DNA from: Candidatus Neoflavobacterium equi
GTDB lineage: Bacteria > Bacteroidota > Bacteroidia > Flavobacteriales > Flavobacteriaceae
Length of the DNA stretch: 16,458 nucleotides
Assembly: GCA_018065745.1 (NCBI GenBank)
Contig: JAGHSS010000015.1
Span: 1 to 16,458 of the forward strand
Direction: 5' to 3'
Position 1 is the stretch's first letter, and each line of letters starts with the position of its first letter. Made by a program: the position numbers and the translations under genes. Positions 7,391 through 16,220 of the stretch are shown piece by piece. The notes under the pieces were generated by a model, which searched no databases, was not told the DNA's origin, and worked only from the letters and a program-made list of their open reading frames with translations.

Positions 7391-7406
7391 CGCTTTAAAT
7401 TTACAG

Positions 7407-8090
7407 ATGTTAGAAATTTTATATCAGGATGACCATTTGGTTGCTATAAACAAACCACACGGATTGTTGGTGCACCAAAGTCCCATAGCACGGGATGCGT
7501 CAGAATTTGCCATTCAGTTGTTGCGGGATCAAATCCAACAGAAAGTCTTTCCAGTGCACCGCCTGGACAGAAAGACCTCTGGCGTTTTGCTGTTTGCCTT
7601 AGACAAGGAGACCAACAAAATAATGACAGACAAATTCACCAACAAAGACATTGAAAAATCATATCTCGCCATTTTGAGAGGGTTCACACCACCAAGTGCC
7701 ACCATTGACTATGCCTTGTTCAAAGACAACGGTACCCTACAAGATGCGGTCACCCATTACAAAACCTTACAGCAGTCAGAAATTGAATTGCCGTCAGGCA
7801 AGCACCTCACCTCCAGATATTCGCTCGTTGAAGCTCATCCAGAAACCGGGCGTATGCACCAGTTGCGCAAACATTTTGCTCATGTTTTGCACCCCATTTT
7901 GGGAGACAGACCTCACGGTTGCAACAAGCAAAACAAATTGTGGTTGGAAAAACACCAGATGGACAAGATGATGCTGCACGCCAACACCTTGAGTTTTGCA
8001 CACCCGCACACCCAAGAACAGGTACACCTTACTGCCACTCCGTCAGCAGAATTTCAACGCGTTTGCCAAATCTTGAATTTCACCTTATAA
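7407..8090 (+). CDS. truC: RluA-family tRNA pseudouridine synthase, probable TruC
   Basis: Isomerises uridine to pseudouridine in RNA; E. coli TruC acts on tRNA position 65. The 227 residues form a single catalytic domain without an S4 domain. The catalytic motif HRLDRKTSGV has its Asp at position 54, the same position as in E. coli TruC. Other matching stretches are MLEILYQDDHLVAINKP (1-17), LVH followed by a short charged segment, VTHYKTL, TSRYSLVEAHPETGRMHQLRKHFAH with the RluA-family Arg, HPILGDRPHG and MMLHANTLSF. The resemblance to TruC is better than to RluA, RluC or RluD as I remember them, but substrate is inferred. It is head-to-head with tgt, 94 bases apart, and no terminator is visible before the transketolase promoter. 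Confidence 0.88.
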   Translation: MLEILYQDDHLVAINKPHGLLVHQSPIARDASEFAIQLLRDQIQQKVFPVHRLDRKTSGVLLFALDKETNKIMTDKFTNKDIEKSYLAILRGFTPPSATIDYALFKDNGTLQDAVTHYKTLQQSEIELPSGKHLTSRYSLVEAHPETGRMHQLRKHFAHVLHPILGDRPHGCNKQNKLWLEKHQMDKMMLHANTLSFAHPHTQEQVHLTATPSAEFQRVCQILNFTL

Positions 8091-8170
8091 ACCAAAAATT
8101 AGAGACAAATATCAACGGGAAAATATCAAGTCTACATCCATTTATAGCCGTGAAATAGGATCTTTTTACT

Positions 8171-8178
8171 TATATTTG
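8171..8178 (+). promoter_or_regulatory. Transketolase operon promoter, -7 element
   Basis: TATATTTG is an exact TAnnTTTG match, 25 bases before the ATG at 8203. It overlaps the alternative TTG codon at 8176, which argues that translation begins at 8203. No clear -33 TTTG at standard spacing. Confidence 0.6.
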
Positions 8179-8202
8179 TTTCGTTTAACTATTACATATA
8201 AA

Positions 8203-9054
8203 ATGAAACTAAACACACCACAACTAAACGATTTAACGATACAAGTTAGAAGAGACATTCTTCGCATGGTTCACGCGGTTAATTCAGGACACCCAGGAGG
8301 ATCTTTGGGATGCGCTGAGTTCCTTGTTGCCCTTTACCAAAACATCATGGACCGCAAAGAGACCTTTGACATGGACGGTATTGGTGAAGACCTTTTCTTT
8401 TTGTCTAACGGACATATTTCTCCAGTTTTCTACAGCGTTTTGGCGCGTTCAGGATATTTCCCTGTTCAAGAATTGGCGACGTTTAGAAAATTAAACACCC
8501 GCTTGCAAGGACACCCAACAACACATGACAACCTTCCAGGAGTGCGCATTGCCTCTGGATCATTAGGACAAGGAATGTCTGTTGCGATTGGTGCAGCACA
8601 AGCAAAAAAATTAAATAAATGCAACCATACCGTGTACTCATTACACGGAGATGGAGAACTTCAAGAAGGTCAAATTTGGGAAGCTGCAATGTATGCTTCT
8701 GCAAAAAAAGTAGACAATTACATTGCGACTATTGACTTGAATGGAAAACAAATTGACGGTACAACAGATGAAGTTTTAGCGATGGGAAGTCTTAGAGCTA
8801 AATTTGAAGCATTTGGTTGGGACGTTTTAGATATTGAGCAAGGAAATTCAATTGACGCTATTTTAACCGGAATGGCAGAAGCAAAATCTCGCCTAGGTAA
8901 AGGAAAACCAGTTTGTGTGTTGTTACACACAGAAATGGGTAACGGAGTTGACTTCATGATGCACACACATGCATGGCATGGAAAAGCACCAAGCAACGAC
9001 CAATTAGCTGCTGCATTGGCACAAAATACTCCAGCGGATCAATTGGATTACTAA
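8203..9054 (+). CDS. Transketolase, N-terminal (ThDP-binding) subunit
   Basis: First half of a split transketolase, the pentose-phosphate-pathway enzyme that moves two-carbon ketol units between sugar phosphates using thiamine diphosphate (ThDP) and a divalent metal. The 283 residues correspond to the pyrophosphate-binding domain. Motifs are NSGHPGGSLG (27-36), SNGH (68-71), GHPTTHDNLPGVRIASGSLG (103-122), the ThDP/metal motif HGDGELQEGQIWEA (148-161) and Asn180 in IDLNGKQIDG. The frame is open to a TTG at 8176, but the ATG at 8203 fits the family start and lies downstream of the TATATTTG promoter element. The second half follows 20 bases later, so the two form a heteromeric enzyme from one transcript. 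Split transketolases are known in many bacteria and archaea. Confidence 0.95.
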   Translation: MKLNTPQLNDLTIQVRRDILRMVHAVNSGHPGGSLGCAEFLVALYQNIMDRKETFDMDGIGEDLFFLSNGHISPVFYSVLARSGYFPVQELATFRKLNTRLQGHPTTHDNLPGVRIASGSLGQGMSVAIGAAQAKKLNKCNHTVYSLHGDGELQEGQIWEAAMYASAKKVDNYIATIDLNGKQIDGTTDEVLAMGSLRAKFEAFGWDVLDIEQGNSIDAILTGMAEAKSRLGKGKPVCVLLHTEMGNGVDFMMHTHAWHGKAPSNDQLAAALAQNTPADQLDY

Positions 9055-9074
9055 TTCCTTAATTCTTACACAAA

Positions 9075-10031
9075 ATGAAAAAATATACAAATACAGGTAA
9101 TAAAGATACACGTTCAGGTTTTGGTGCAGGTTTAACTGAATTGGGACAAAAGAATGAAAATGTGGTAGCACTATGTGCAGATTTGATTGGATCATTGAAG
9201 ATGGATGATTTCAAGAAAAACCACCCAGAGCGCTTTTTCCAGATTGGAATTGCAGAAGCAAACATGATTAGTATTGCAGCAGGTTTGACTATTGGTGGTA
9301 AAATTCCGTTCACAGGAACTTTCGCCAATTTCTCAACAGGCCGTGTGTATGATCAAATCAGACAATCTGTAGCCTATTCAGATAAAAATGTGAAAATTTG
9401 TGCTTCTCACGCAGGTTTGACCCTTGGAGAAGACGGAGCGACGCACCAAATTTTGGAAGACATCGGTTTGATGAAGATGTTGCCAGGGATGACGGTTATC
9501 AACACCTGTGATTACAACCAAACCAAGGCGGCAACCATTGCAATTGCAGACCACCACGGTCCCGTTTATTTGCGTTTTGGACGCCCTTCAGTAGCCAATT
9601 TCACCCCAGAAAATGGAACTTTTGAGATTGGAAAAGCCGTGTTGTTGAATGAAGGTACAGACGTGACCATCATCGCGACAGGTCACCTGGTTTGGGAGGC
9701 GTTGATCGCAGCAGAAAACTTGGAAGCACAAGGTATTTCTGCAGAAGTAATCAACATCCACACCATAAAACCTTTGGATGAAGAAGCCATTTTGAAATCT
9801 GTTGCTAAGACAGGTTGTGTGGTAACTGCAGAAGAGCACAACATTTTGGGAGGTCTTGGAGAAAGCGTTGCTAGAACTTTGGCATTGAACAACCCTACCC
9901 CACAAGAATTCGTTGCCGTTCAGGACTCTTTTGGAGAATCTGCAACCCCAGATGAATTGATGGAAAAATACGGTTTGACTAATAAAGATATTTTCGCAGC
10001 AGCTCAAAAGGCAATTGCTAGAAAAAAATAA
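9075..10031 (+). CDS. Transketolase, C-terminal (pyrimidine-binding) subunit
   Basis: Second half of the split transketolase. Residues about 1-175 are the pyrimidine-binding domain, with the ThDP-activating Glu61 in [15 protein letters not shown] (57-71), the [10 protein letters not shown] segment and [15 protein letters not shown]. Residues about 190-318 are the transketolase C-terminal domain, with [15 protein letters not shown] and the [15 protein letters not shown] segment. The 318-residue length is normal for this subunit. A DXS-like enzyme would be one long chain, and pyruvate dehydrogenase E1 beta carries other motifs; the adjacent N-terminal half settles the identity. Both halves are intact, with separate start and stop codons, so this is a genuine two-gene arrangement rather than a frameshift. 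A terminator follows 20 bases after the stop. Confidence 0.95.
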   Translation: MKKYTNTGNKDTRSGFGAGLTELGQKNENVVALCADLIGSLKMDDFKKNHPERFFQIGIAEANMISIAAGLTIGGKIPFTGTFANFSTGRVYDQIRQSVAYSDKNVKICASHAGLTLGEDGATHQILEDIGLMKMLPGMTVINTCDYNQTKAATIAIADHHGPVYLRFGRPSVANFTPENGTFEIGKAVLLNEGTDVTIIATGHLVWEALIAAENLEAQGISAEVINIHTIKPLDEEAILKSVAKTGCVVTAEEHNILGGLGESVARTLALNNPTPQEFVAVQDSFGESATPDELMEKYGLTNKDIFAAAQKAIARKK

Positions 10032-10050
10032 TACAAGTTAAATAGCTATA

Positions 10051-10086
10051 AAAGCTGTAGTTCTTAGGAATTACAGCTTTTTTTTT
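10051..10086 (+). terminator. Intrinsic terminator of the transketolase operon
   Basis: AAAGCTGTAGTTC (10051-10063) pairs with GAATTACAGCTTT (10068-10080) with one G-U pair and a 4-base loop, followed by nine T (10078-10086). Confidence 0.93.
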
Positions 10087-10100
10087 GTCTTTATTTTCAG

Positions 10101-10190
10101 GGCGTTCCCTCCGGGCCGCGCTTTCCGCTATATCTTTATTTTTGACCTAAAGGCACAAAAATAAAGGATGCCGCTTCAATCGCTAACGCA
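10101..10190. repeat. Structured intergenic element, REP-like
   Basis: An island more GC-rich than its surroundings and bounded by GCGTT (10102-10106) and AACGC (10185-10189), which are mutually inverted. In the centre CTTTATTTTTG (10134-10144) pairs perfectly with CAAAAATAAAG (10156-10166), with an inner CCT-AA-AGG mini-hairpin. TCCGCT to the left and GCCGCTT to the right flank the stem. The overall pattern (GGGCGTT, CTTTCCGCTAT, hairpin, GGATGCCGCTTCAAT, AACGC) resembles a repeated intergenic element I remember from Flavobacterium-type genomes. Only one copy is in this window, so its repeated nature is not shown here. No reading frame of note. Confidence 0.5.
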
Positions 10191-10192
10191 AT

Positions 10193-10264
10193 ACTGTACC
10201 TTATACAGTGTAATTTACACACTTCAGATTGATACAAGTGTAACATTTTGTATACTTATTACAC
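10193..10264. promoter_or_regulatory. Cluster of GTGTAA/TTACAC half-sites upstream of the efflux operon
   Basis: GTGTAA-T-TTACAC is a perfect 13-base palindrome (10208-10220). The same half-sites recur as GTGTAA at 10238-10243 and TTACAC at 10259-10264. Just upstream ACTGTA (10193-10198) and TACAGT (10204-10209) form another inverted pair with a 5-base gap. Symmetric half-sites before an efflux operon suggest a regulator-binding region; which regulator is unknown, since none is encoded nearby. The rest of the 10032-10419 gap holds the terminator, the REP-like element, an AT-rich 8-bp inverted repeat (10271-10278 with 10307-10314) and a TATAAT hexamer (10388-10393) without a convincing partner. 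Confidence 0.4.
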
Positions 10265-10419
10265 AGTACAAATTCTTTAAAAAAAGTCACAAGAATCTGT
10301 TTTCACAAAGAATTGTTAAATAAAACAGCCCAAACTTCCCAAGACCGTTGTTTGTCCACATTTACATTTTTTACGGCACTCTCATTGTATAATACATCTT
10401 GAAATTTGAATCACAGATC

Positions 10420-11559
10420 ATGTATACAAAATTAAACCGCAACCTATATTTATCGATATCCGCTTTGTTCATCTCCGCTGCTGCGATGACTTCCTGCACC
10501 AAGGGAAATTCAAAAAATGCAGATACCAAAGAAAATGCACTTTCCTTGCCAGCCATCAAAGTGGACACTGCAACAGCAACGACCATCAAAGATTATATTG
10601 GAACCATTGAAGGAAAAGTCAATGTGGAAATCAGATCTCAGGTGGAAGGTGTGATTGATGAAATATATGTGGATGAAGGAGACTTTGTTTCCCAAGGACA
10701 GATTTTGTGCCAAATCAACCCGATGGCCTATCAAGAGATTCTCAACAACGCCTTGGCCAATGAAAATGTGGAGCGCGCAAAACTGAAAAATGCCAAATTG
10801 GAAATTGACCGTTTGCGTCCGCTGGTACAAAATGAAGTTATTGCAGAAGTACAACTACAATCCGTAAGATCAAATTATGAAGTAGCCAAAGCGCAGTTGG
10901 CCAAAGCCAGCGCTGCTGTTGCCAGTGCACAAATCAGCCTGGAATTCACCAAAATCAAAGCCCCTGTAAGCGGTTATATTGGTAGAATACCAAAACGTGT
11001 CGGGAACTTAGTGACCAGAGGAGAGAAAGAACCCATAACTTATCTGACAGACGTCAGTGGGGTTTATGTGTATTTCAGTATGAGTGAGTCAGATTACCTC
11101 TACTTCTCAAAAGACAATACAGAAACCCGCAGATCCTCATTGGGATCCATTCTTCCTGAGGCTAGGTTGATTCTTGCAGACGGAAATGAATACAGTGAAG
11201 TGGGAATGGTGGATGCCGTTAATGGACAGGTGAACAGATCTACTGGTGCCATCTCCCTTCGTGCCAGCTTCCCCAATTCCAAAGCCATTATGCGTTCTGG
11301 AAACACAGGAACCATCAAATTGAAAGAAACAAAAAAAGGCGTTATCCAAGTTCCTCAAGAAGTGACTACAACCATCCAAGACAAAACCTTTGTGTATATG
11401 TTAGACAAAGACAACAAGGTGGTATTGCAAGCCATCACCATTGACGGAGTAGCCAATAAAAATTACATTGTCAGCCAGGGCTTAAAGCGCGGCGACTTGG
11501 TCATCAAAACAGGATTCAGCAAAATTGCTGAAGGCATGAAAGTGAAACCACAACTGTAA
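10420..11559 (+). CDS. RND efflux periplasmic adaptor (membrane fusion) lipoprotein
   Basis: Periplasmic adaptor linking the inner-membrane RND pump to the outer-membrane channel, AcrA/MexA type. The 379 residues start with a lipoprotein signal peptide whose lipobox ends AAAMTSC, placing the lipidated Cys at 26. Next come the first lipoyl half (about 60-95, EGVIDEIYVDEGDFVSQGQILCQI), an alpha-helical hairpin (about 95-165), the second lipoyl half beginning KAPVSGYIGRIPKRVGNLV, a beta-barrel (about 205-290) and the membrane-proximal domain. The frame extends to a TTG at 10399, but the ATG at 10420 gives the proper signal peptide start. The RND pump gene follows 21 bases after the stop, so the two are co-transcribed. 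No regulator gene lies upstream; a half-site cluster is about 160-230 bases before the start. Confidence 0.95.
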   Translation: MYTKLNRNLYLSISALFISAAAMTSCTKGNSKNADTKENALSLPAIKVDTATATTIKDYIGTIEGKVNVEIRSQVEGVIDEIYVDEGDFVSQGQILCQINPMAYQEILNNALANENVERAKLKNAKLEIDRLRPLVQNEVIAEVQLQSVRSNYEVAKAQLAKASAAVASAQISLEFTKIKAPVSGYIGRIPKRVGNLVTRGEKEPITYLTDVSGVYVYFSMSESDYLYFSKDNTETRRSSLGSILPEARLILADGNEYSEVGMVDAVNGQVNRSTGAISLRASFPNSKAIMRSGNTGTIKLKETKKGVIQVPQEVTTTIQDKTFVYMLDKDNKVVLQAITIDGVANKNYIVSQGLKRGDLVIKTGFSKIAEGMKVKPQL

Positions 11560-11580
11560 TTCATTACCAAAATTCAAGAC

Positions 11581-14500
11581 ATGTTAAAATCAATCATACA
11601 AAGACCCATCCTTGCCTGCGTTATTTCAGTAATGTTTGTGCTTTTGGGTCTCATAGGACTTTTCAAATTACCCATCACCCGTTTTCCTGAAATTGCACCA
11701 CCCTCTGTAAGTGTCAGTTTGAATTACCCTGGAGCCAGTGCAGAAACGGTGGCTCAAAGTGTTTTGCTTCCCGTGGAGGAAGCCATCAATGGGGTGGACA
11801 ATATGACATACATTACCTCACGTGCCAGCAACTCTGGAGCGGGAAGTATCAGTGTCTTTTTCAAAGCGGGTACCAATCCTGATCAGGCTGCGGTAAACGT
11901 TCAAAACAGAGTTTCCAAAGCAACCAGTCAAATTCCAACAGAAGTGAATGAGGCCGGTATCTCTGTGACGCCAAGACAAAGTGGAAACATCATGACCATC
12001 AACGTGTTTTCAGACCACCCTGATGGGATCTATGATGAAACGTTCTTGCAAGCCTTTTCACAGATCAACCTGAACAGAGAAATTTTGCGTGTTCCTGGTG
12101 TGGCTGCGGTCAGCCGTGTAGGTGCACGTGACTATTCCATGAGAATGTGGATCAACCCAGAAAAATTAGCCTTGTACCAATTGACTCCACAAGACGTGGT
12201 CAAAGCCATCAAGGATCAAAACTTTGAAATTGCCCCAGGGAAATTTGGAGAGACTTCTGATGAAGTTTTTGAAATGCCCTTAAAACACAGCGGACGTTTC
12301 AACCTCCCTGAAGAATATGAAAATCTGGTCATTAAAACCAATGAAGACGGTTCTGTCCTTTTCTTAAAAGACATTGCCCGTGTAGAATTTGGTGCCTCAA
12401 ATGCCGGTTCTGACAACAGTGTAAACGGGTTTCCAGGATTGACCTTGAACATCACACAAACCGCTGGATCTAATGCCCGCGACATTGATATCGCGATCAG
12501 AAGCGTGTTGGAAAAAGTGTCCAAAACCTTCCCAACAGGTATCAAATATGACATTACCTATTCTGTAAAAGATCAGATTGACGAATCCATCAATCAGGTG
12601 ATCCACACCATGTTTGAAGCCATCTTTTTGGTTTTCGTCATCGTCTTTTTGTTTTTGCAAGATTTCAGATCAACCATCATCCCGGTTATCGCCATCCCGA
12701 TATCCCTTTTGGGTACCTTGTTTTTCATTTACCTTTTGGGATTCTCCATCAACCTACTGACGCTTTTTGCCTTAGTACTTGCCATTGGGATTGTAGTAGA
12801 TGACGCCATTGTGGTGGTAGAAGCCATACATGAAAAGATGCACGATACCGGTTTGAAACCAAAAGCGGCAACCTTGGATACCATGTCTGAAATTACCAGC
12901 GCCATCCTTTCCATCACCATGATCATGGCGGCGGTATTCTTACCGGTTGGATTTATGGACGGACCAAGTGGAATCTTCTACAAGCAGTTCGCATATACAT
13001 TGGCCATCGCGATTTTAATTTCAGCAGTCAATGCCTTAACCTTAACTCCTGCCCTTTGTGCGCTGTTTTTAAAAGCACCACAAGCACATGGAGCCACAGC
13101 TGAAGCAGATTTCCCCGAGGGAAAATTGGCGCAATTGGCAGTGTATAAAAATCGTTTTTTCACGGCTTTCAACGTTGGTTTTGACAAGCTTACCGCAAAA
13201 TACACAGCGGTGATCACCAACATCATCCAAAAGAAAAAATTGGCGTTTATCGCCTTGGCAGGAATCATAGCCATTGGAATTTTCATCATGTCAAAAACGC
13301 CAACAAGTTTTATTCCTACAGAGGATGACAGCTTTATTACCTATTCCATGACCATGCCTCCTGGAGCATCCTTGGCCAGAACAAAAATTGTACTAAAAAA
13401 GGCAGACAGTATTTTAAAAAACAGACCTGAGATTGCAGGAATGACTAATATTTCTGGATACAACACCATTGACGCCTCTGCGAGTCCGTCTTTTGCTGTG
13501 GGATACATCAATTTGAAACCCATCCAAGAGCGTGGTGACGTCCAAGAAATATCAGAAGTCATCAACAACATACAAGACGCCTTATCAGTAATCAACGAAG
13601 CTACTTTCAACGTCTTCCCAAGGCCAACCATCCAAGGTTTTGGTGATTTCTCTGGATTGGAGTTTGTTTTACAAGACCGCATGGGTGGTCCATTTGACAA
13701 ATTTTCTGATGAAGGAAATGCGTTCATTAAAAAATTAAAAGAAAGAGAAGAGATTGCCAATGCATTCACCTCTTTCAATGCCAATTTCCCACAATACGCC
13801 TTGGATATTGACTACATCAAAGCCAAAAAATTTGGGGTGAGCATCAAAGAATTGATGAACACCATCAGAATGTATTACGGACGTGCACAAGCGGGAGATT
13901 TTAGCAGATTTGGAAGACAGTACCGCGTGTACATCCAAGCAGAAGCAGCCTATAGGGAAACGCCTGAAACCTTTAACAACATCTATGTTAGAAATGCTAA
14001 AGGAGACATGATTCCAGCCAATACGTTGGTGAAATTGCGCAAAGTGTTGGGACCAGAAACAGTAAACAGATACAACCTGTTCAACGCCATCTCAGTCAAA
14101 GCGACACCAGCAGAAGGATTCAGTACTGGAGACGCCATTCGCGCTGTTGAAGAGGTTGCCAAAGATTTACCGGGTAACTATTCTTATGAATTCACGGGGA
14201 TGTCCTTAGAGGAAAAAGCAGCAGGGAGTCAAGCCATCATCATCTTTGGTTTGAGCATTGTGTTTGTTTACTTCCTGTTGGCCGCTCAATATGAAAGCTT
14301 GCTTTTGCCATTGGCAATTTTGCTAGCTGTTCCTTGCGGACTGTTGGGAGTTTATTCCTTTGTCAACGCCGTGGGATTACAAAACAACATCTACGTTCAA
14401 GTGGGACTCATCATGCTGATTGGACTTTTGGCCAAAAACGCCATTTTGATTGTGGAGTTTGCACTCCAAAACAGAAAGAACGGCAGCAGCATCTTTGACT

Positions 14501-14745
14501 CAGCGGTTTTGGGAGCCAAAATGAGATTGCGTCCCATCTTGATGACCTCCTTTGCCTTCATCGCAGGATTAGTTCCGCTGATGTTTACCGTGGGGCCTTC
14601 AGCCCAAGGAAATCACTCCATCAGTTTTGGTACAGCAGGTGGTATGTTGTTTGGAGTAATTGCAGGAGTATTTTTCATTCCGGTATTGTACTTCGTCTTC
14701 CAGAGCATAGATGAACGATTAAAGGCTAAATTTAAAAACGAATAA
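11581..14745 (+). CDS. RND efflux pump, inner-membrane transporter (HAE-1/AcrB type)
   Basis: Proton-driven trimeric exporter that captures hydrophobic and amphiphilic compounds from the periplasm and inner membrane. The 1054 residues equal AcrB/MexB size (about 1045-1050). The duplicated layout is clear: helix 1 at the N-terminus (ACVISVMFVLLGLIGLF), a large periplasmic loop, helices 2-6, a second helix 7 with loop, and helices 8-12. The proton-relay residues are present: Asp407-Asp408 in GIVVDDAIVVVEAIHEKM (helix 4, same numbering as E. coli AcrB) and Lys952 in GLLAKNAILIVEFALQNR (helix 10, Lys940 in AcrB). KLPITRFPEIAPPSVSVSLNYPGAS near the N-terminus is typical of HAE-1 drug pumps rather than CusA metal pumps. 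The acidic Asp pair also separates it from SecDF. Substrate range cannot be read from sequence. It is the middle gene of the operon. Confidence 0.97.
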   Translation: MLKSIIQRPILACVISVMFVLLGLIGLFKLPITRFPEIAPPSVSVSLNYPGASAETVAQSVLLPVEEAINGVDNMTYITSRASNSGAGSISVFFKAGTNPDQAAVNVQNRVSKATSQIPTEVNEAGISVTPRQSGNIMTINVFSDHPDGIYDETFLQAFSQINLNREILRVPGVAAVSRVGARDYSMRMWINPEKLALYQLTPQDVVKAIKDQNFEIAPGKFGETSDEVFEMPLKHSGRFNLPEEYENLVIKTNEDGSVLFLKDIARVEFGASNAGSDNSVNGFPGLTLNITQTAGSNARDIDIAIRSVLEKVSKTFPTGIKYDITYSVKDQIDESINQVIHTMFEAIFLVFVIVFLFLQDFRSTIIPVIAIPISLLGTLFFIYLLGFSINLLTLFALVLAIGIVVDDAIVVVEAIHEKMHDTGLKPKAATLDTMSEITSAILSITMIMAAVFLPVGFMDGPSGIFYKQFAYTLAIAILISAVNALTLTPALCALFLKAPQAHGATAEADFPEGKLAQLAVYKNRFFTAFNVGFDKLTAKYTAVITNIIQKKKLAFIALAGIIAIGIFIMSKTPTSFIPTEDDSFITYSMTMPPGASLARTKIVLKKADSILKNRPEIAGMTNISGYNTIDASASPSFAVGYINLKPIQERGDVQEISEVINNIQDALSVINEATFNVFPRPTIQGFGDFSGLEFVLQDRMGGPFDKFSDEGNAFIKKLKEREEIANAFTSFNANFPQYALDIDYIKAKKFGVSIKELMNTIRMYYGRAQAGDFSRFGRQYRVYIQAEAAYRETPETFNNIYVRNAKGDMIPANTLVKLRKVLGPETVNRYNLFNAISVKATPAEGFSTGDAIRAVEEVAKDLPGNYSYEFTGMSLEEKAAGSQAIIIFGLSIVFVYFLLAAQYESLLLPLAILLAVPCGLLGVYSFVNAVGLQNNIYVQVGLIMLIGLLAKNAILIVEFALQNRKNGSSIFDSAVLGAKMRLRPILMTSFAFIAGLVPLMFTVGPSAQGNHSISFGTAGGMLFGVIAGVFFIPVLYFVFQSIDERLKAKFKNE

Positions 14746-14746
14746 G

Positions 14747-16213
14747 ATGAGAAATCAATCAACTATATACAGCATCATCGGTTTGGGATTGGGAATTTTG
14801 ATATTGCATTCCTGCGCTCCACAATCAAAATACAGAGCTCCAAAATACGATATGCCTGAAGCGTTTAAAGTAGGAGACACAGTTGTAGACTCACAAGACT
14901 CCACCAGCATAGCCAATTTGTCCTGGAGTGAATTCTTCAATGACAAACAGTTGGACACCTTAATATCCAAGGGTATGGTCTATAATTTTGACATGCAGCA
15001 AGCCTTGAAAAACATAGAAATTGCCAACCAGCGCGTGTTGCAGTCCAAAGTCAATTGGTTGCCAACAATCACGGGAACTGTGGGGCAAATCAACCACCAA
15101 TACAGATCCAGCAACTTCAACAGCAAGCCCTCCAATGGGTTTTATGAAGGAGACATCACCCAAGCCTCTGAAGACATGTTTACCTATTTCAGACAGAACA
15201 TCACGGGGATGGAATTGAGTTGGGAATTGGACGTTTGGGGGAAGATGAGAAACCAAAAAAAGGAAACCATTGCCAATTTCCTAAAAACCTATGAGGCACA
15301 GAAAACGGTAAAAACCCAATTGGTATCCAGCATTGCGCAGGCATACTACAACCTATTGTTTTTAAATGCCCAATTAGAAGTTGCGCAAAGCAACTTTTCA
15401 CTGACAGAAAACACCTTAAAAATAGTCGAGTTACAATACCAGTCAGGTAAAATCACAGCCTTGGCAAAGAACCAGACCAAGTCACAGATGTTGATTGCCA
15501 AAGCGCTCATCCCCAAATTAGAAGAGCAGATTGGCATCCAGGAAAACGCCTTAAATCTCTTGATTGGAGATTACCCAAAAGATTTGGATTACACCGGCAT
15601 CAAACTTACAGAGATTGTACACAACGACACCTTGAGCATTGGCGTTCCATTGCACATGGTCAGCATGAGACCAGACGTCAGAGCTGCAGAATTAGATTTG
15701 CAAGCCAAGAATTACAACGTCGGCATACAGCAAGTATCAAGATATCCCAACCTGACCATCAACCTTTCAGGCGGAGTAAACAGTGTATTAACAGAAAACT
15801 GGTTTAACATCCCAGGTTCCCTGTTTGGGAATCTGATGGGAACCATAGCGACACCAATTTTCAACAAGAGAAAGTTAAAGACCAACTACGAAGTTTCCAA
15901 GATAGAGCGCGAAAAGTCCGAATTACAATTGCAGCGAAAAGTATACACTGCCATCACAGAAGTATCAGACGCGTTGATTTCCTTAAAGAAGATAGACGAA
16001 CAGCTTGAAATTGCAGAAGAGCAATTAGCCACCGTAAAATTGGGAATCAAGCAATCCAACCTATTATTCAACAGCGGATATGCCACCTATTTAGAGATCA
16101 TAAACACCCAAAAAGTAGCCTTAGAAACAGAACTAAACTACAACAAACTCAAACAGCAAAAGCTCGTTGCCCGAGTAAAATTATACAAAGCCCTCGGCGG
16201 AGGCTGGAAATAA
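14747..16213 (+). CDS. RND efflux outer-membrane factor lipoprotein (OprM/NodT type)
   Basis: Outer-membrane channel of the tripartite pump, a trimeric beta-barrel with a long periplasmic alpha-barrel. The 488 residues begin with a lipoprotein signal peptide, MRNQSTIYSI up to LHSC, with lipidated Cys23, as in OprM. Two outer-membrane efflux repeats (about 55-250 and 285-480) are visible. The second contains MVSMRPDVRAAELDLQAKNY followed by RYPNLTINLSGGV, the family signature. Long helical stretches rich in Gln, Glu and Lys make up the coiled-coil tunnel. Only one base separates its ATG from the pump's stop codon, which indicates translational coupling. It ends in GGGWK and is followed directly by a terminator, so it closes the operon. 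Confidence 0.96.
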   Translation: MRNQSTIYSIIGLGLGILILHSCAPQSKYRAPKYDMPEAFKVGDTVVDSQDSTSIANLSWSEFFNDKQLDTLISKGMVYNFDMQQALKNIEIANQRVLQSKVNWLPTITGTVGQINHQYRSSNFNSKPSNGFYEGDITQASEDMFTYFRQNITGMELSWELDVWGKMRNQKKETIANFLKTYEAQKTVKTQLVSSIAQAYYNLLFLNAQLEVAQSNFSLTENTLKIVELQYQSGKITALAKNQTKSQMLIAKALIPKLEEQIGIQENALNLLIGDYPKDLDYTGIKLTEIVHNDTLSIGVPLHMVSMRPDVRAAELDLQAKNYNVGIQQVSRYPNLTINLSGGVNSVLTENWFNIPGSLFGNLMGTIATPIFNKRKLKTNYEVSKIEREKSELQLQRKVYTAITEVSDALISLKKIDEQLEIAEEQLATVKLGIKQSNLLFNSGYATYLEIINTQKVALETELNYNKLKQQKLVARVKLYKALGGGWK

Positions 16214-16220
16214 ATTAAAA

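Noticed and set aside
8176..8202. TTG start for the N-terminal transketolase subunit
   Set aside because: It lies inside the TATATTTG promoter element and the family start fits the ATG at 8203.
10271..10314. AATTCTTT / AAAGAATT inverted pair upstream of the efflux operon
   Set aside because: AT-rich 8-bp arms with a 28-base loop, no U-run at a useful place; not convincing as terminator or operator.
10399..10419. TTG start giving a 7-residue longer efflux adaptor
   Set aside because: The added residues precede a complete lipoprotein signal peptide that begins at the ATG at 10420.
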